Assembly (NCBI GenBank): GCA_012845835.1
Contig: JABAKD010000013.1
Span: 2,098,415 to 2,162,414 of the forward strand
Length of the DNA: 64,000 nt
From: Undaria pinnatifida
Taxonomy: Eukaryota > Sar > Phaeophyceae > Laminariales > Alariaceae
Reading direction: 5' to 3'
Each line of letters opens with the position of its first letter. The stretch's first letter is position 1. Below, piece after piece: positions 29,118 to 40,822 of the stretch. The position numbers were made by a program, and so were the translations under genes. The notes beneath the pieces were generated by a model. The model had not been told where the DNA came from, did no database searches, and worked only from the letters and a program-made list of their open reading frames with translations.

Positions 29118-30062
29118 ATCTCACAGCCGAAGTGTATTTGAATATTATTTGTAACCTACACCTCCTAAAAATCCCCCCCCCCCCCCCTCCCTCTTGCTTT
29201 CCCTTACTCAAACGCCCCACCAAATATCGAAATCCGCCACATTAATAAACACTTCACGCACAGGATATCACCTCATTATCTTTCGAGAGCCATCCATGCC
29301 GCTGTGTTCCCCCCCCCCCCCCGCCTCGAACGCCCCCTTCTTCCCCATCACCCGCACCTTCGCCTAGACCTAGCACCACACGTATAACAAACCCCTCACC
29401 TAAAGCCGTCCCCCCCCCCCCCCCCCCCCCCCCGCCCCCCCTCCCGCCCCCATCCCCCCCCGCCCCCACCCCCCACCCTCCCCCCCCCCAACCCATCCCA
29501 ACCCCACCCCCTCGAACACTCCACCCTCTCTTTACTCACTGATTGTACGAATTACCCCAGGATATACATGATAAACTGATGTATTATTTCCAAAAATGTC
29601 ACATTTATCCCCTCAAAATAATGTATAGTTTCCAGGCACATATTGAGCTGCCCCACCCCCACCCCCCCCGCCCCCAATAATATACTGGTGCCAAAACCGT
29701 CAGATTTATCCCCTCGAAAGGATTTATAGCTTACATGCACAAATTGCCCCTTTCCCCCCCCCCCCCCCCCCCCCCCCGCCCCCCTCCAAACCCGCTCGCT
29801 TTTGATCAAAACCAGGCCCCCCTTTCCCTTCACAGCTGTCAGATTTTGTCCCCCTCAGAAACGGGTTTTATAGTTTCCGCGCACAGACTGACTAAAATCA
29901 TCTTGTTGACCCTGATAGCTACACTGTAGTTGTATGGGGAGTCGCCGACCTATATCCTTAATGAGGACACACAACTCGTAATGCACGCGATCGGAGTATC
30001 ACACACAGCTTGCAAAGATGAGTTTCGACGAAATCTTCGATCTCACAGCTGGAGTGTATTTT
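29118..30062 (-). repeat. Foldback arm 1 (C-run orientation)
   Basis: Read on the minus strand it starts CTCCAGCTGTGAGATCGAAG (inner end, about 30055). It passes GGATATAGGTCGGCGACT and CGCGGAAACTATAAAACCCG. It then repeats three or more modules built of G runs, GTGCxxGGAARCT, and GGGGAYAAATSTGACGGTT. It is nearly identical, in inverse order, to 32934-33944. Confidence 0.85.
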
Positions 30063-30224
30063 AATTTTTATAATATGGTAACCTTGAATATCGATGCATC
30101 GGGAGAAATCACAGCTGGCCGGTTTTTTAAGTATAATCGCATCTGGCACATATGTGTTATTTATTTGTGCCCCGGATTATCTCAGTATTAGTAGCATAGA
30201 CTATAATATCTATTGTAAAAAGAA

Positions 30225-30365
30225 AATTACACTCCACCAACCAGCTGTGAGATGGAAGATTTTGTCGAAACTCGTGTTTGCAAGCTGTGTGCGATACTCC
30301 GGTCGAGCGTATTACTGGGTGTGTGTCCTCATTAGTCTAGACTAAGGATATAGGTCGGCGACTCC
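30225..30365 (+). repeat. Short inverted copy of the arm's inner end
   Basis: CCAGCTGTGAGATGGAAGATTT to GGATATAGGTCGGCGACTCC repeats the inner 140 bp of the arm in the + orientation, 163 bp from arm 1. The two could form a hairpin. Confidence 0.8.
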
Positions 30366-31813
30366 ATGCTTTTCGTATGTCCTGGCTGTAACATATTGTA
30401 TAACATGGACTCGGCCGGTCAGTGCTAGCAACGACCCGATTCCCACTCAATCGACCGGCGGATGGATCCATAATAATACCCCTACTAGTATCATAACAAC
30501 AACAGCACCCGTATGACGGCAGCATATTTGCCTGCAAAAATCTTGGATATTCATTATTAGTACGGGATCGCTTGTTATGTACGGATCAAGCATTGTTTCG
30601 CTGATTGTTTCGTACAAAAAACAAAAAACAAAAACTTTATCATACATACGTGACTGATTCGTGTTTTCATTCAACTGTCTGTTCCACTTGTAACAGTTGT
30701 TTCGTGTGTACGTCTCCGGCACATGTTCTTCCAAGACTGCGGTATTGCACACGTTTCATCATGTGTTATACGCGCGTAGCGTGTATGTCATACAGCAGTT
30801 CCGTCACCGTTCGAACCTCCGGCCGGTATCCAGTCGCAGCTGGCAACGACCGACTGGCAGGAGCAGAGAGGCTCAACATACAGCGATAAGCCGGGGAGAG
30901 CCCCGCTCTCTGTTCCTTATTGCAGTCTCAATTGCTGTACGAGTGCTTCTTCCCTTTCTGATCGCCGACCAAGCTCATCCCTCTCGCCGGACGAAAAGGT
31001 CAGTTCGACAAGGCAGACATACAGGATGAAAGCAGCGACACAGAAAGCCACAAATTAATATTATAAAAAAAGGCGCCAGTGTAATTTTTTTTGCTCATTC
31101 GAAGGCTGCTGTAGTCTACAGCCCCAACTTTTTTTCTTGGAGTTGTATAAAAATAATACACAATTGGTTCGCTTTCTAAAACATACCGTCCGTTCTCATT
31201 TTAGGCTCCGTTCCCATTTTTCCGAAAACTCTGTCAAGGAGACAGACAGACAGACGTTTATCAGCAGCAGCGGCAGCAAGCAGCAGCTAGTAATAAACCG
31301 CGACAAGTCCTGATGCCATGTTCTGGGGGGGTATTGCTTTCCTAGTATTCCAGTAAGGAAGGTGGTACGGGAGAAACTCAGTCAACCCGCAGATTATCAG
31401 ATGGAATCATATCGCAAAATTGCAGAGTCGATACAGATAGATACATCTCCAATTAATTGACGACCTATCGGCGGGGGCGCTGGAAAACAGCAGGACGACG
31501 TCATTCTACACAAGTTGTACACATTGTAGCATACAAGTTGACGTCCGAAACCCACACCTGATACTTCATACTGCGTCTTCGTTCGTTTTCGAGCACTTCG
31601 CGGGGGGTGGGGCGAGCATGCAATTTCCACGATATTGTTGGAGCGAGTGCCCCTCAATCCCAATACCAGGTACTTTGTTCGCGGTTCGGTTTCATGAGAC
31701 GTTCTTGAGGTACGTGCCCCGGTCGTTTCACTCTCTGGGTGGTTACATCGCAGCTCTATCTACCCTCAGCAACCCGCCCCTTAACGACGCGACCAACCAG
31801 ATGATCGGCACCC

Positions 31814-31862
<49 letters not shown>

Positions 31863-31883
31863 AGTTGTTGTTGTTGTAGTTGT

Positions 31884-31917
<34 letters not shown>

Positions 31918-31930
31918 GTAGTAGTAGTAG

Positions 31931-31980
<50 letters not shown>

Positions 31981-32900
31981 ATTGTTGTTGTTGTTGTTGT
32001 GTCCAGCCAACACTCAGAACACTCGATCAAATGTTCACTTCGAGACTGTGTATAAGCACAACATGACATCATGTATGTGTACATTCCATCGTGTTTTTGG
32101 GCCCTTTTATAGACCAAGACAGGACAAGAGAAATGAGGAACATTGAAAGAGGAAAACGTGAAATTTTGAAAAAAAATGAATTGAAGAACAGGGCATCATT
32201 GCAGTTCCGTTTACGGCAGACTCCGCCCCCGCACGCAGACACCCCCCCGAGACCCTCGGTCCCCTGATGTTCATCGTGTTGAGTTTCTTTCCCCACTTTT
32301 TGCGCGTCACGCGTGGTCTTGAGCAGCTACGGCCACGTTTCTAGAAGAGGGTTTTGTAATCAACAGAGATAATAATGAAATCAACGGACATAATCATGGA
32401 AGGACTATTTTTCACCAATACAACAGTAAAACTGTTGTTCAGAATTACAGGCCGAAACGGAAAGTAAGTGCGAAAGTAGGGCGAGTTTGGCGAAAGTTGA
32501 TGCAAAACGGAAACCTACAAAAAAAGCGGGAAAGCGGGAAAGCCTAACTACAGTATTATTATCAGGTGTGTAGTCTACTCTACTCTACTCTACTCTACTC
32601 TACTCTTCTTGCTGTACCCGGGTCATTTTCACTCAAAAATGGGTACGATTTGTTTTTTCACCAATCGATCCCATGGCTCTTGGGGTGCGCTTTGGACGTG
32701 GTTTTTGAGTGTACCCGCTTTTTAGAGAAATCGTTACGGGTGGGCCCCTTTTCGATTGTGTCGGTAGTAGTAGTGCTCTTTGTGATTCAAGTGTTCATCG
32801 GTTTGTTCATTTTTGGAAATAACTTCTGCAAGTAGTTTATTTAGCTTTTTTTAGAAGGGATGCAACTGTCAAGGACTCGATGAGTTCAAACTTAATATTG
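30366..32900. other. Spacer between inverted arms; no convincing gene
   Basis: It contains short frames without domains. A stretch around 31671-31812 reads R-F-H-E-T-F-L-R-Y-V-P-R-S-F-H-S-L-G-G-Y and runs into the (GTT)n tract. That word weakly recalls ligand-binding periplasmic proteins, but the match is too short to call. TACTC repeats lie at 32575-32605. Confidence 0.4.
31814..32000. repeat. (GTT)n trinucleotide tract, about 190 bp
   Basis: GTT units with a few GTA, GTC and ATT interruptions. Open frames through it are poly-Val, poly-Leu or poly-Asn/Thr/Tyr and are not evidence for a gene. Confidence 0.97.
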
Positions 32901-32933
32901 TTACTACTTTTTTTTAGTATAAAAAATGAAAAT

Positions 32934-34930
32934 ACACTCCAGCTGTGAGATCGAAGATTTCGTCGAAACTCATCTTTGCAAGCTGTGTGTGATACTCCGA
33001 TCGCGCGCATTACGAGTTGTGTGTCCTCATTAAGGATATAGGTCGGCGACTCCCCTTACAACTACAGTGTAGCTATCAGGGTCAACAGGGTGATTTTAGT
33101 CAGTCTGTGCGCGGAAACTATAAAACCCGTTTCTGAGGGGGACAAAATCTGACAGCTGTGAAGGGAAATGTATCCTTTTATCAAGTGAAACTTGTAAGTC
33201 GAATAACCGGTGAGGGGGGGGGCGGAGTGTTGAAGGACGTAGGGGCCTTGTTTTGATCAAAAGCGAGCGGGTTTGGAAGGGGGGGGGGGGGGGGGGGGGG
33301 GGGGAAAGGGGGGGCAATTTGTGCATGTAAGCTATAAATCCTTTCGAGGGGATAAATCTGACGGTTTTGGCACCAGTTTATTATTGGGCGGGGGGGGGGG
33401 TTGGGGCGGGGGGGGGGGGCGGGGGGGGCAGCTCAATATGTGCGTGGAAACTTTACATTATTTTGAGGGGATAAATGTGACGGTTTTGGAAATAATGCAT
33501 CAGTTTATCATGTATATCCTGGGGTAAGTCATACAATGAGTGAGTAAAGAGAGGGTGGAGTGTTCGAGGGGGTGGGGTTGGGATGGGTTGGGGGGGGGGG
33601 GGAGAGGTGGGGGGTGGGGGCGGCGGGGGGCGGGGGTGGGGGGGAAGGAAGGGCTTTAGGTGACGGGTTTGTTATACGTGTGGTGCTAGGTCTAGGCGAT
33701 GGTGCGGGTGATGGGGAAGAAGGGGGCGTTCGAGGCGGGGGGGGGGGGGGGGGGGCACAGCGGCATGGATGGCTCTCGAAAGATTATGAGGTGATATCCA
33801 GTGCGTGAAGTGTTTATTAATCTGGCGGATTTCGATATTTGGTGGGGCGTTTGAGTAAGGGAGAGCAAGAGGGAGAGGGGAGATTTTTTAGGAGGTTTAG
33901 GTCACAAATAATATTCAAGTACACTTCGGCTGTGAGATCAAAGATATGTAGCAGCTTGTTATACGCGTGGTGCTTTGTCTAGGCGATCGTGCGGGTGGTT
34001 GGAAAAGAGGGGGCGTTGGAGGGGGGGGGGGGGGGGGGTGGGGGGGGGGGAAGAATTGAAAACTACGTCATGGATGGTCAGAAAGACAATGACGTGATAT
34101 CAACTGCGTATAGGTGTTTATTACTCAGGCCGATTTCGATTATGAGTGGGGCGTTTGGACAAACTAGGCGGAAGGGGGGGGGAATCGGGGGACGGGGGGG
34201 GGGGGGGAGAGGGTTGGGGCTTTTTATGAACAAGAGGGGTCAGGGGAGGGGGAGGGGAGGGGGGGGGGGGGGGCGGGGGGCGGGACATTTCAATATGTGC
34301 GCGGAAGCTATAAATCCTCAAAGGGGACAAACCTGACGATTGAAGCAATAAGACATCCCTTAATATCATCTGCCTGGTATTGTTTACTATTCTAGAAGGT
34401 TTGATGTTAGATGCAGCATGCAACCCAGTGTTTAAGTGTAGTAAATAACGTGTTAAATTTTCATAATTTGTTGTTGTATGATACATGGATCGAAAGCTAG
34501 AATATTTTATAGAATATTTGTAGTTACCATTATTTTCTGACATCGCTAATTATAAGAAAGAGATACGTATTGTCAAATACAACAGGCGAGGTGATGTGGT
34601 CATGCACTGTTTGTCACCATCATCATACAGTTACCATTATTTTCTGACATCGCTAATTATGCGAAAGAGATACGTAGTGCCAAATACAGCATGCGAGGTG
34701 ATGTATGTGGCCATGTACTGTCCCCGCCATTGAGCATTAGAGGGAGGGATGCGAATCGTCAGTTTTCAAGGAACGCTTGGTACACATGTGCTCAATTACG
34801 TTACCTTGTTAGTCATACTTGGTATACACGCGCTCAATTACGTTACCTCGTTAGTCATACTTCGCTTGGCATAGGTTGGGAGGCGATCATGCAGACGGTA
34901 TGTACGAAATACCCTACGTAATGAGGTTGG
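32934..34930 (+). repeat. Foldback arm 2 (G-run orientation), with outer tandem units
   Basis: 32934-33944 is the inverse of arm 1. Beyond it, modules with G runs continue to about 34340. Outer units then start GACATCGCTAATTATAAGAA (34540, repeated at 34643) and contain GAGGTGATGTGGTCATGCA and GCGATCATGCAGACGGTATG. The G runs of 10-27 bases could form G-quadruplexes. Any protein frame here is poly-Gly. Confidence 0.85.
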
Positions 34931-35021
34931 TAAGGTTGTTTACCGCAATAATACTTGTTGTACGTCCTAAAGAGAAGCGGATTTCAGTTAGAGGCGTCCC
35001 ACGGGATATAGACTATTATAG

Positions 35022-35173
35022 GCAACACTCGATCAAAAATCGACGAGCAGTGGGATTGCTGAACCCTATGTGGGCGATAAAAATAGAAGGCAAAAACCGG
35101 GGGGAAGAAGGGACGACACCTACCTGTGACCAGAGCTTGTCCAGAAGCTGGAAAGGAGAAGTGTGGGGAAGGA

Positions 35174-35217
<44 letters not shown>
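35022..35217 (+). mobile_element. 5'-truncated SINE copy with (AAAT)n tail
   Basis: GCAACACTCGATC to TTGTCCAGAAGCTGGAAAGG matches the 3' half of the SINE. It is followed by about 11 AAAT repeats (35174-35217), a typical retroposon tail. The tRNA-like head is absent. Confidence 0.78.
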
Positions 35218-35218
<1 letters not shown>

Positions 35219-35888
35219 AGGGGTGCCGCATCAGTCCCTGAGCTCCTCAGACGAGGAGCTCTCAATATCTCGCACACCCGATTTTTTTTTAAAAGGCATA
35301 TATATATGCGTTCGCACAACCCGGCCAAGCTCTCTATTCCTTAAGTGCTAACAATTTATGTACTCGTGCAATTACTTGATCAACGACTAACCGGCAGTTT
35401 CTCACTTGAGGTCAATCGGACAGATAAATCATTAGTTAATCCAACAACCGCAACGCCTACCGTGGGAGGACCCCAGTATGTTTGTTTCGGGCTCTGTCTG
35501 GGAACCTCTGGGGAGCCGTTCTATCTATGGTAGGTAGCCCCTCCCAACTTTTTCTTAACGAAATCGCCGGTTTCGAAACCAACTCCTATCCCTGGTCGCA
35601 TCTATCTGTTGATGAAATACGGTGTCTCCTTCCTTGCTGCTGCCTTGCTGCTGTGTACCCCGACGCCATCGTTCGATAATCCTTTGCAAACAAGAAAATA
35701 TATGGAGAGAGTTTTTTTCATTATCACCCTTCCTCGTGTCGAGCAGTCGATGAAACGTCCGTTAAAGAACATCGCTTTCTTTGGGGGGAGACTATCGTAG
35801 AATCATTCTGGGATGGTGATGGCTGGCAGGGGGGAGAAGGTTGACGTTTTTCTCGACTTCCACCTAACCTATGCTAGATAGAGCATAG

Positions 35889-36125
35889 TCTATACCGGTA
35901 TACATTGTAGCGCATGATAACAAATCATACCTGGCAGATGATCCTGATAAGCTCGCGGCCGATTTTCTTCGCTTTGCGGGTCTACGAGAAGAGCAATTAA
36001 TTATACACTTGGCTGAAAAATCTGCCAGGGATGATAGAACGTGTAAATCAATTTCAATTCCAAATTCCCCAAGGTCGACAGCAAACACCGCAGGGCCATT
36101 GTCATGGAGTGCCCTCCGTAGATGA
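35889..36125 (+). pseudogene. Coding-like fragment or exon, family unknown
   Basis: From a possible acceptor GAGCATAG the frame reads S-I-P-V-Y-I-V-A-H-D-N-K-S-Y-L-A-D-D, then K-L-A-A-D-F-L-R-F-A-G-L-R-E-E-Q-L-I-I-H-L. It ends at TGA (36123). Residue balance and helix-like spacing look like real protein, but there is no ATG and I recognise no family. Read it as an exon of an unannotated gene or as a relic. Confidence 0.35.
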
Positions 36126-36419
36126 ATAGTGTATATATATTCGACATGTTGTACGGGAAATCATGTCATGGTTTGAGGCGAAACCACGTGATATTGTATG
36201 TGACGGTCACATCAAGCCCATCGTAGATGGGCAAGAATGTAGGTGACGGGGTGGTCAAGCAGGACTTCCCTCATCGTTCACTGCCCTGCCCTGCCCTGTT
36301 CTATCTTTTAGCGATATATTTAGAGCAATAATGTATGAGCCTTGAGTCTAGCCAGCGAGCTTACGGGGGAGATAATAAAGACACCGGGACTCACGAGGGG
36401 CAGGCTTCCCAACACCGAC

Positions 36420-36567
36420 CAACCACGCATCCCCGCTCGGAGTACCTTGACACCACCCACCCATCCACACGCCGGAGGGATGCATTTGTAACAGAGTATG
36501 GTTTGGTGCGCTCCGTCTCGAAAGGGGGGTGGGTTTTGAATGCACAAGAATCATCATATTACTTCAG
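36420..36567 (+). CDS. Possible exon ending at a consensus donor
   Basis: The frame ends R-D-A-F-V-T-E-Y-G-L-V-R-S-V-S-K-G-G-W-V-L and stops at TACTTCAG|GTAAGC, a perfect 5' splice site. The left border is unclear. No domain was recognised. It could belong with the fragment at 35889-36125. Confidence 0.3.
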
Positions 36568-36609
36568 GTAAGCAACACTATTGGCGCCTCTGCCAGTCCT
36601 TTTCCCCTT

Positions 36610-36925
36610 GTCAGTGACAATCCGACGTGCTCCGTCCCGTCATTGTAAGGATGCGAGAGATAGTGTCCGTCCTAAGGACTGCGCCCATGTGTGCTACGAT
36701 CCCACCTCTTTCCCCCCTGTCCCTTCAATGAACAACTTTTCACAATTGTGGTGATTTGAAGTTCGGCGAAGGCATGCAGCGTGTAACACAGAAGCGTTCC
36801 TGCCTCGCCCCTTCCATCAACGCCCGCGCACCATCACTGGTGGTGCTTTTCTCGCTTTGTGCACAGCTGACCCAAAAGCAAAATATTGTATATCCTTAAT
36901 GGCTCGCCATCGGTGGAGTGTTGGT
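36610..36925. repeat. Diverged duplicate of the 37725-37885 segment
   Basis: AATCCGACGTGCTCCGTCCC...CATTGTA with GATGCGAG (36618-36655) and CGCCATCGGTGGAGTG (36904) recur in the same order at 37730-37765 and 37849. There the second word lies in the first codons of the secreted-protein gene. The spacing differs by about 165 bp. Confidence 0.7.
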
Positions 36926-37841
36926 CCCCTTCTAGAATTACCTGTTGTGAGAAGCAGCCATGACATATTGCACCATCATGTGCTACCGGCCGACTTAACG
37001 ATACGCAGGTACCGCTGTGGTATATACTAAAGCCGGGGGGGACGGTAGGGGCGGCACGTGTTGCGCCAAACGTTCTCTGAGTAATGGACTGCTGAACCGA
37101 CGAGCTATCCAGTGTACTAGGAATCATCCCCGCTTGGGTTTCCAGAAAATATTTTGCACTACACATAAACACCACGGCATTATTCATTGCGTTGACCTCC
37201 TCAGGCCAGGAACCTGAAAACATATGATGCTTATCTCTTCCTTAGTACCCGTCGGCTCTAAATGCCCTCCTTCTCTCACGCGTTGGTGCCGGTTGGCGTA
37301 GACGCTGTAAAACACGCCTCTCACTAAGTGAGAACTTTATAGGCCACGCCAGGGTGCCGTCTTTTTCTCTTCTCGTTTCTTTTTTGTTTTGACGGTAAGA
37401 TGGTGGTCGAGTTCGAAGATATTTTGTCGAGTGAAGAACCTTAATTCCTCGCGGGGAGGACTGTATCACGCGATGTGCAGCATAGGCACCCACGAGGCGG
37501 TTGTATGGTATCCTCGTTGCTGTGACTGGAAGGGGCGACGCCAGAAAACAAATCGAGTCATTCGAAGCCGTCATCCGATATGCAAGAAAGTTAGCAAAAT
37601 GTGTGGAATTCCGCCTTTTTGCAAGTGGTTCTCAGTTAGTAGGATGCAGCTCGCCCTCCATGAAACTCGCCGAACACCTCACCACGCTTCGGACTTGATA
37701 CACGCGATGTTGGCCTGGTCGGAGAAAATCCGACGTGCTCCGTCCCGGCATTGTAGCGATGCGAGGGTTAACCCCCCCAGTTCCCTTCGGTCAATGCCAT
37801 CCCGCCATTTTGGTGTTTGTTTGCCTTGCAGTGGAACCAAA

Positions 37842-38585
37842 ATGGCGCGCCATCGGTGGAGTGCTTCTCCCCCCCTCCTAGCTGGGATGGTCTTCAACGT
37901 CATGATGTCGCTATCTGCGGTGTCCGCGAAGGAGCGGATGGTCGTGTCGCAGGGGGGGGTGAAGTTCGTCGTCCTCCTACTCGACGACGGCCGCAAGAAC
38001 CCTTACATGCTCCGGTTCAAGGATGACGGCGATTCGTCCACCTACGTGTTCGGCGCAGACGGTACCGTGACCAGCGTGACATCCGGAGGCACCAAGTACA
38101 AAGTGCGGAACTCTGGCGTGTCCACCCGCAAGCTAAGCACCACAACAAGCAAGCAACTGGGCTCGCCAGAGCCAAGCATCGAACTGTCTCCTCTTGGCTC
38201 GGCATCTAACGCTATCGCCGCCGACAGCAATCAGCTGCGAGACGCGTCAAAGCTAAGCACCGAACGCTCCTTTGGCTCGAGAGTCACGGTAACTGCCGAA
38301 GTCAGCAATGAACTCAAAGACGCATTCGACGAAGGAAGCCCCATGGGCGTCGAGCACCGCCGCCTGTACGCCTGCAGCGATTGTGAAGAAACGTGGGACA
38401 TCCTCTGTGGGCAGGGCTTGGACACGGTTTGCGATCTTGTGGACTACGGTGATCCGTTTGGGAACACCGCGGAGGCGTCCATCTCAACAATGTGCCAACA
38501 TTTCGGGTCTGCATGCTCAGAGTTGTCGGCATTGGAGGCGTGTGAAGACCAATGCGAAGACGGTGAGGGGCGCGTGCTATCATAG
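37842..38585 (+). CDS. Predicted secreted Cys-rich protein (247 aa)
   Basis: ATG at 37842 sits in a good context (CCAAAATGGCG). The N-terminus A-R-H-R-W, then P-P-L-L-A-G-M-V-F-N-V-M-M-S-L-S-A-V-S-A reads as a signal peptide with a V-S-A cleavage site. A basic/aromatic region follows (F-V-V-L-L-L-D-D-G-R-K-N-P-Y), then a Ser/Thr-rich stretch with imperfect repeats of K-L-S-T. The C-terminus has eight or nine Cys: Y-A-C-S-D-C, L-C-G-Q, V-C-D-L, M-C-Q-H, A-C-S-E, C-E-D-Q-C. The stop is at 38583. A donor at 38562|GTGAGG could instead end the exon in the Cys region. The frame stays open upstream to 37389, but the ATG with the signal peptide is preferred. The family is not recognised. An extracellular or wall location is inferred. 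Confidence 0.55.
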   Translation: MARHRWSASPPLLAGMVFNVMMSLSAVSAKERMVVSQGGVKFVVLLLDDGRKNPYMLRFKDDGDSSTYVFGADGTVTSVTSGGTKYKVRNSGVSTRKLSTTTSKQLGSPEPSIELSPLGSASNAIAADSNQLRDASKLSTERSFGSRVTVTAEVSNELKDAFDEGSPMGVEHRRLYACSDCEETWDILCGQGLDTVCDLVDYGDPFGNTAEASISTMCQHFGSACSELSALEACEDQCEDGEGRVLS

Positions 38586-38719
38586 AAGAGAGGCAGCAAG
38601 TTTGGAAAAAAATGTTTCTGAATGACAGCTCTTTAGAACCTATTAGTACTATTTCCAACATGTTAATATCATCGTCGGAATGTCATCCTGGATTTGCAAT
38701 CTGCATAGACTAGACTCTA

Positions 38720-39400
38720 TATAACGTCACATTTATCCCCTTAAAAGAATATATAGTTTCCACGCACAGATTGAGCTGCCCCACCCGCCCCACCCCCGCC
38801 CCAACCGCCCCCCCCCATGATGAACTCGTGTTTTTTTTCTTTCTTTTTTTTTTAATCTTTTTCTTCCCAAAACCATCAGATTTATCCCCTTGAAGGATTT
38901 ATAGCTTCCATGCACAAACAAATTGCCCGCCCGTCCGCCCTCCCCCCCCCCCCCTCCAACTCCGCCCCTATTGATCAAAACCAGGCCCCCACGTCGTTCA
39001 AAACTCCGCCCTCCCCTCACCGGTTATTCGACTTGAAGAATTCACGTAATAAACGGATGCATTTCCTTCCACAGCCGTCAGATTTTGTCCCCCTCAGAAA
39101 CGGGTTTTATAGTTTCCGCGCACAGACTGACTAACATCACCCTGTTGACCCTGATAGCTACACTGTAGTTGTAAGGGGAGTCGCTGACCTATATCGTTAA
39201 TGAGGACACACAACCCGTAATACGCGCGATCGGAGTATCACACACAGCTTGCAAAGATGGGTTTCGACAAAATATTCGATATCACAGCTGGAGTGTATTT
39301 TTATGTTATATAATATATATACTATGAAAATAAATATATTCTCCTCCAGCTGTGAGATCGAAGATTTTGGCGAAACTCGTCTTTGCAATCTGCATATATG
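38720..39400 (-). repeat. Foldback arm copy with short hairpin partner
   Basis: 38720-39298 is the arm in C-run orientation (TTTATCCCCTTAAAAGAATA, then CCCC runs, ending TATCACAGCTGGAGTGTATT). After a 44-bp AT-rich loop, 39345-39400 repeats the inner end in inverse orientation and is then truncated. Confidence 0.8.
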
Positions 39401-40600
39401 TATGTATGATATGCCTTGTATCCCTCCTATAGTCTAATAGATACCTGGTAGAGGGCATGGGTTTGGTCTTCGGGTTGCCCATTTTTTTTCACTCACAATC
39501 ATTGTTGTTGTATGGTCAGGATCCTCAGAAAAAATACTGAGCCTTCACCCGTCCTTCACCGTGTAGCGTGCGTCGAGTCCATACACAAAAAAATCCACGC
39601 AAATCGAGCACTCGTCGGTCGGCATTTTCTTGCCGCAACCCGAAGCAGGCAGACATCGCTCGAGCGATGGATAGTCAGTTCCTCTATGTGGCGTGCACGT
39701 CGCGATCTAGTCGTACATGTCGGCTGTTTCGTGACCCCTCCCCTCTTCGTCGCGATCCCCACATGATCTGCACGACTACCACAAGCGACTACCGCAAGGT
39801 TCTCCTCTTCTTCCTGGCTTTGTCTCGAGGTGTGCCGGGTTATCGTGCAGTTAATTGCGGAAGGCCGGCAATTCTGATGAAGAGGTGACCAAGGGTGTCT
39901 CGGGTTGAGAACACGACAAGCTCCAAGCTTTCCGATTATATTTGCACCCTCTTGTTTTGTCTGTTCTTCGCTGTTGTCTCATTTTACGTCTATCATCGCG
40001 CGCCCCTTGTTCTGTTTTTTTCACGTTTTGAATATCAAAGGTGAAACTGCTGCAGTAGTACGTCGTAGTACCTCGTTCCTGGTGTGTGTTTTGTGTAGTC
40101 TTCAAGCGTGCCGCGACAGCGGTAGATGACAAAGCGTCTTCAGAATGGTGGGATTCCTCAATAACCCGAAGCCGTTGCAATGCCGTTTTCTTGTTTTGCA
40201 TCATTGCGATTTATTTCTATACCACGGCCATGGGATTTTGTGTAGGGTAGCAATTTCATAAATCTTTTTTCAGAAACAGTGTTTGGGTGGGGCAGTAGTA
40301 GGGTATAGAGATCCTCAAGCGAAGAACCGTGCAGGGCGAAAAAAAACGATGCGTTACCGTAGCATGCGTCTCTTACACGAGTATTGTGCTGATTTATTGT
40401 TGATGTTCTCGTATTAACTCGCATGCAGTATTTTTCCCGTGCAACAGGTATCTGTTCCTCTTCAGCACGTTTAGTGTTCCTCTGGCAATTGCAGCCTTTC
40501 CTTTCCTTTCCGATGTTCGTGCATCACGTTCTTCAGAACTCACCTTCCTGTCGTTTTTCTCTTCTTCTATTTTCTATTTTTCTGTTTTCATCTTTATTTA
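39401..40600. other. No gene or known repeat recognised
   Basis: There are only short frames without domains. Pyrimidine-rich stretches at 40490-40600 could be mistaken for splice acceptors, but no exon follows. Confidence 0.4.
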
Positions 40601-40822
40601 TGATCTGGCTTGTTTTGTTGTGTTCTCGTACCCGGTACGCTAGCACTTCACGTGTTTTCCCTTGACGAATTGCGACCGCTTGGTTTACTCTGTTTCACAG
40701 CCGTCTCTGACCACACACAGAACTTGAAACTCTCTAGGATGAATCAGCACGGACTCTGGGTGTACTCATGTCGTTGGGTAGAAATAATGGCTTGATGTGA
40801 GAGCTGTAATGTGAAGACAACA
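40601..40822. repeat. Second copy of the repeat at 11845-12060
   Basis: The word order is the same as in the first copy. It is cut at its right edge by the TRIM that follows, so it predates that insertion. Confidence 0.6.

Noticed and set aside
29400-29490. Poly-C tract as a possible sequencing artefact
   Set aside because: The same runs occur at matching places in at least five arm copies and in both orientations, so they are part of the repeat, although exact lengths may be unreliable.
31618-32055. 145-codon frame running through the (GTT)n tract
   Set aside because: More than half is poly-Val from the microsatellite. The opposite strand gives poly-Thr/Asn in the same way.
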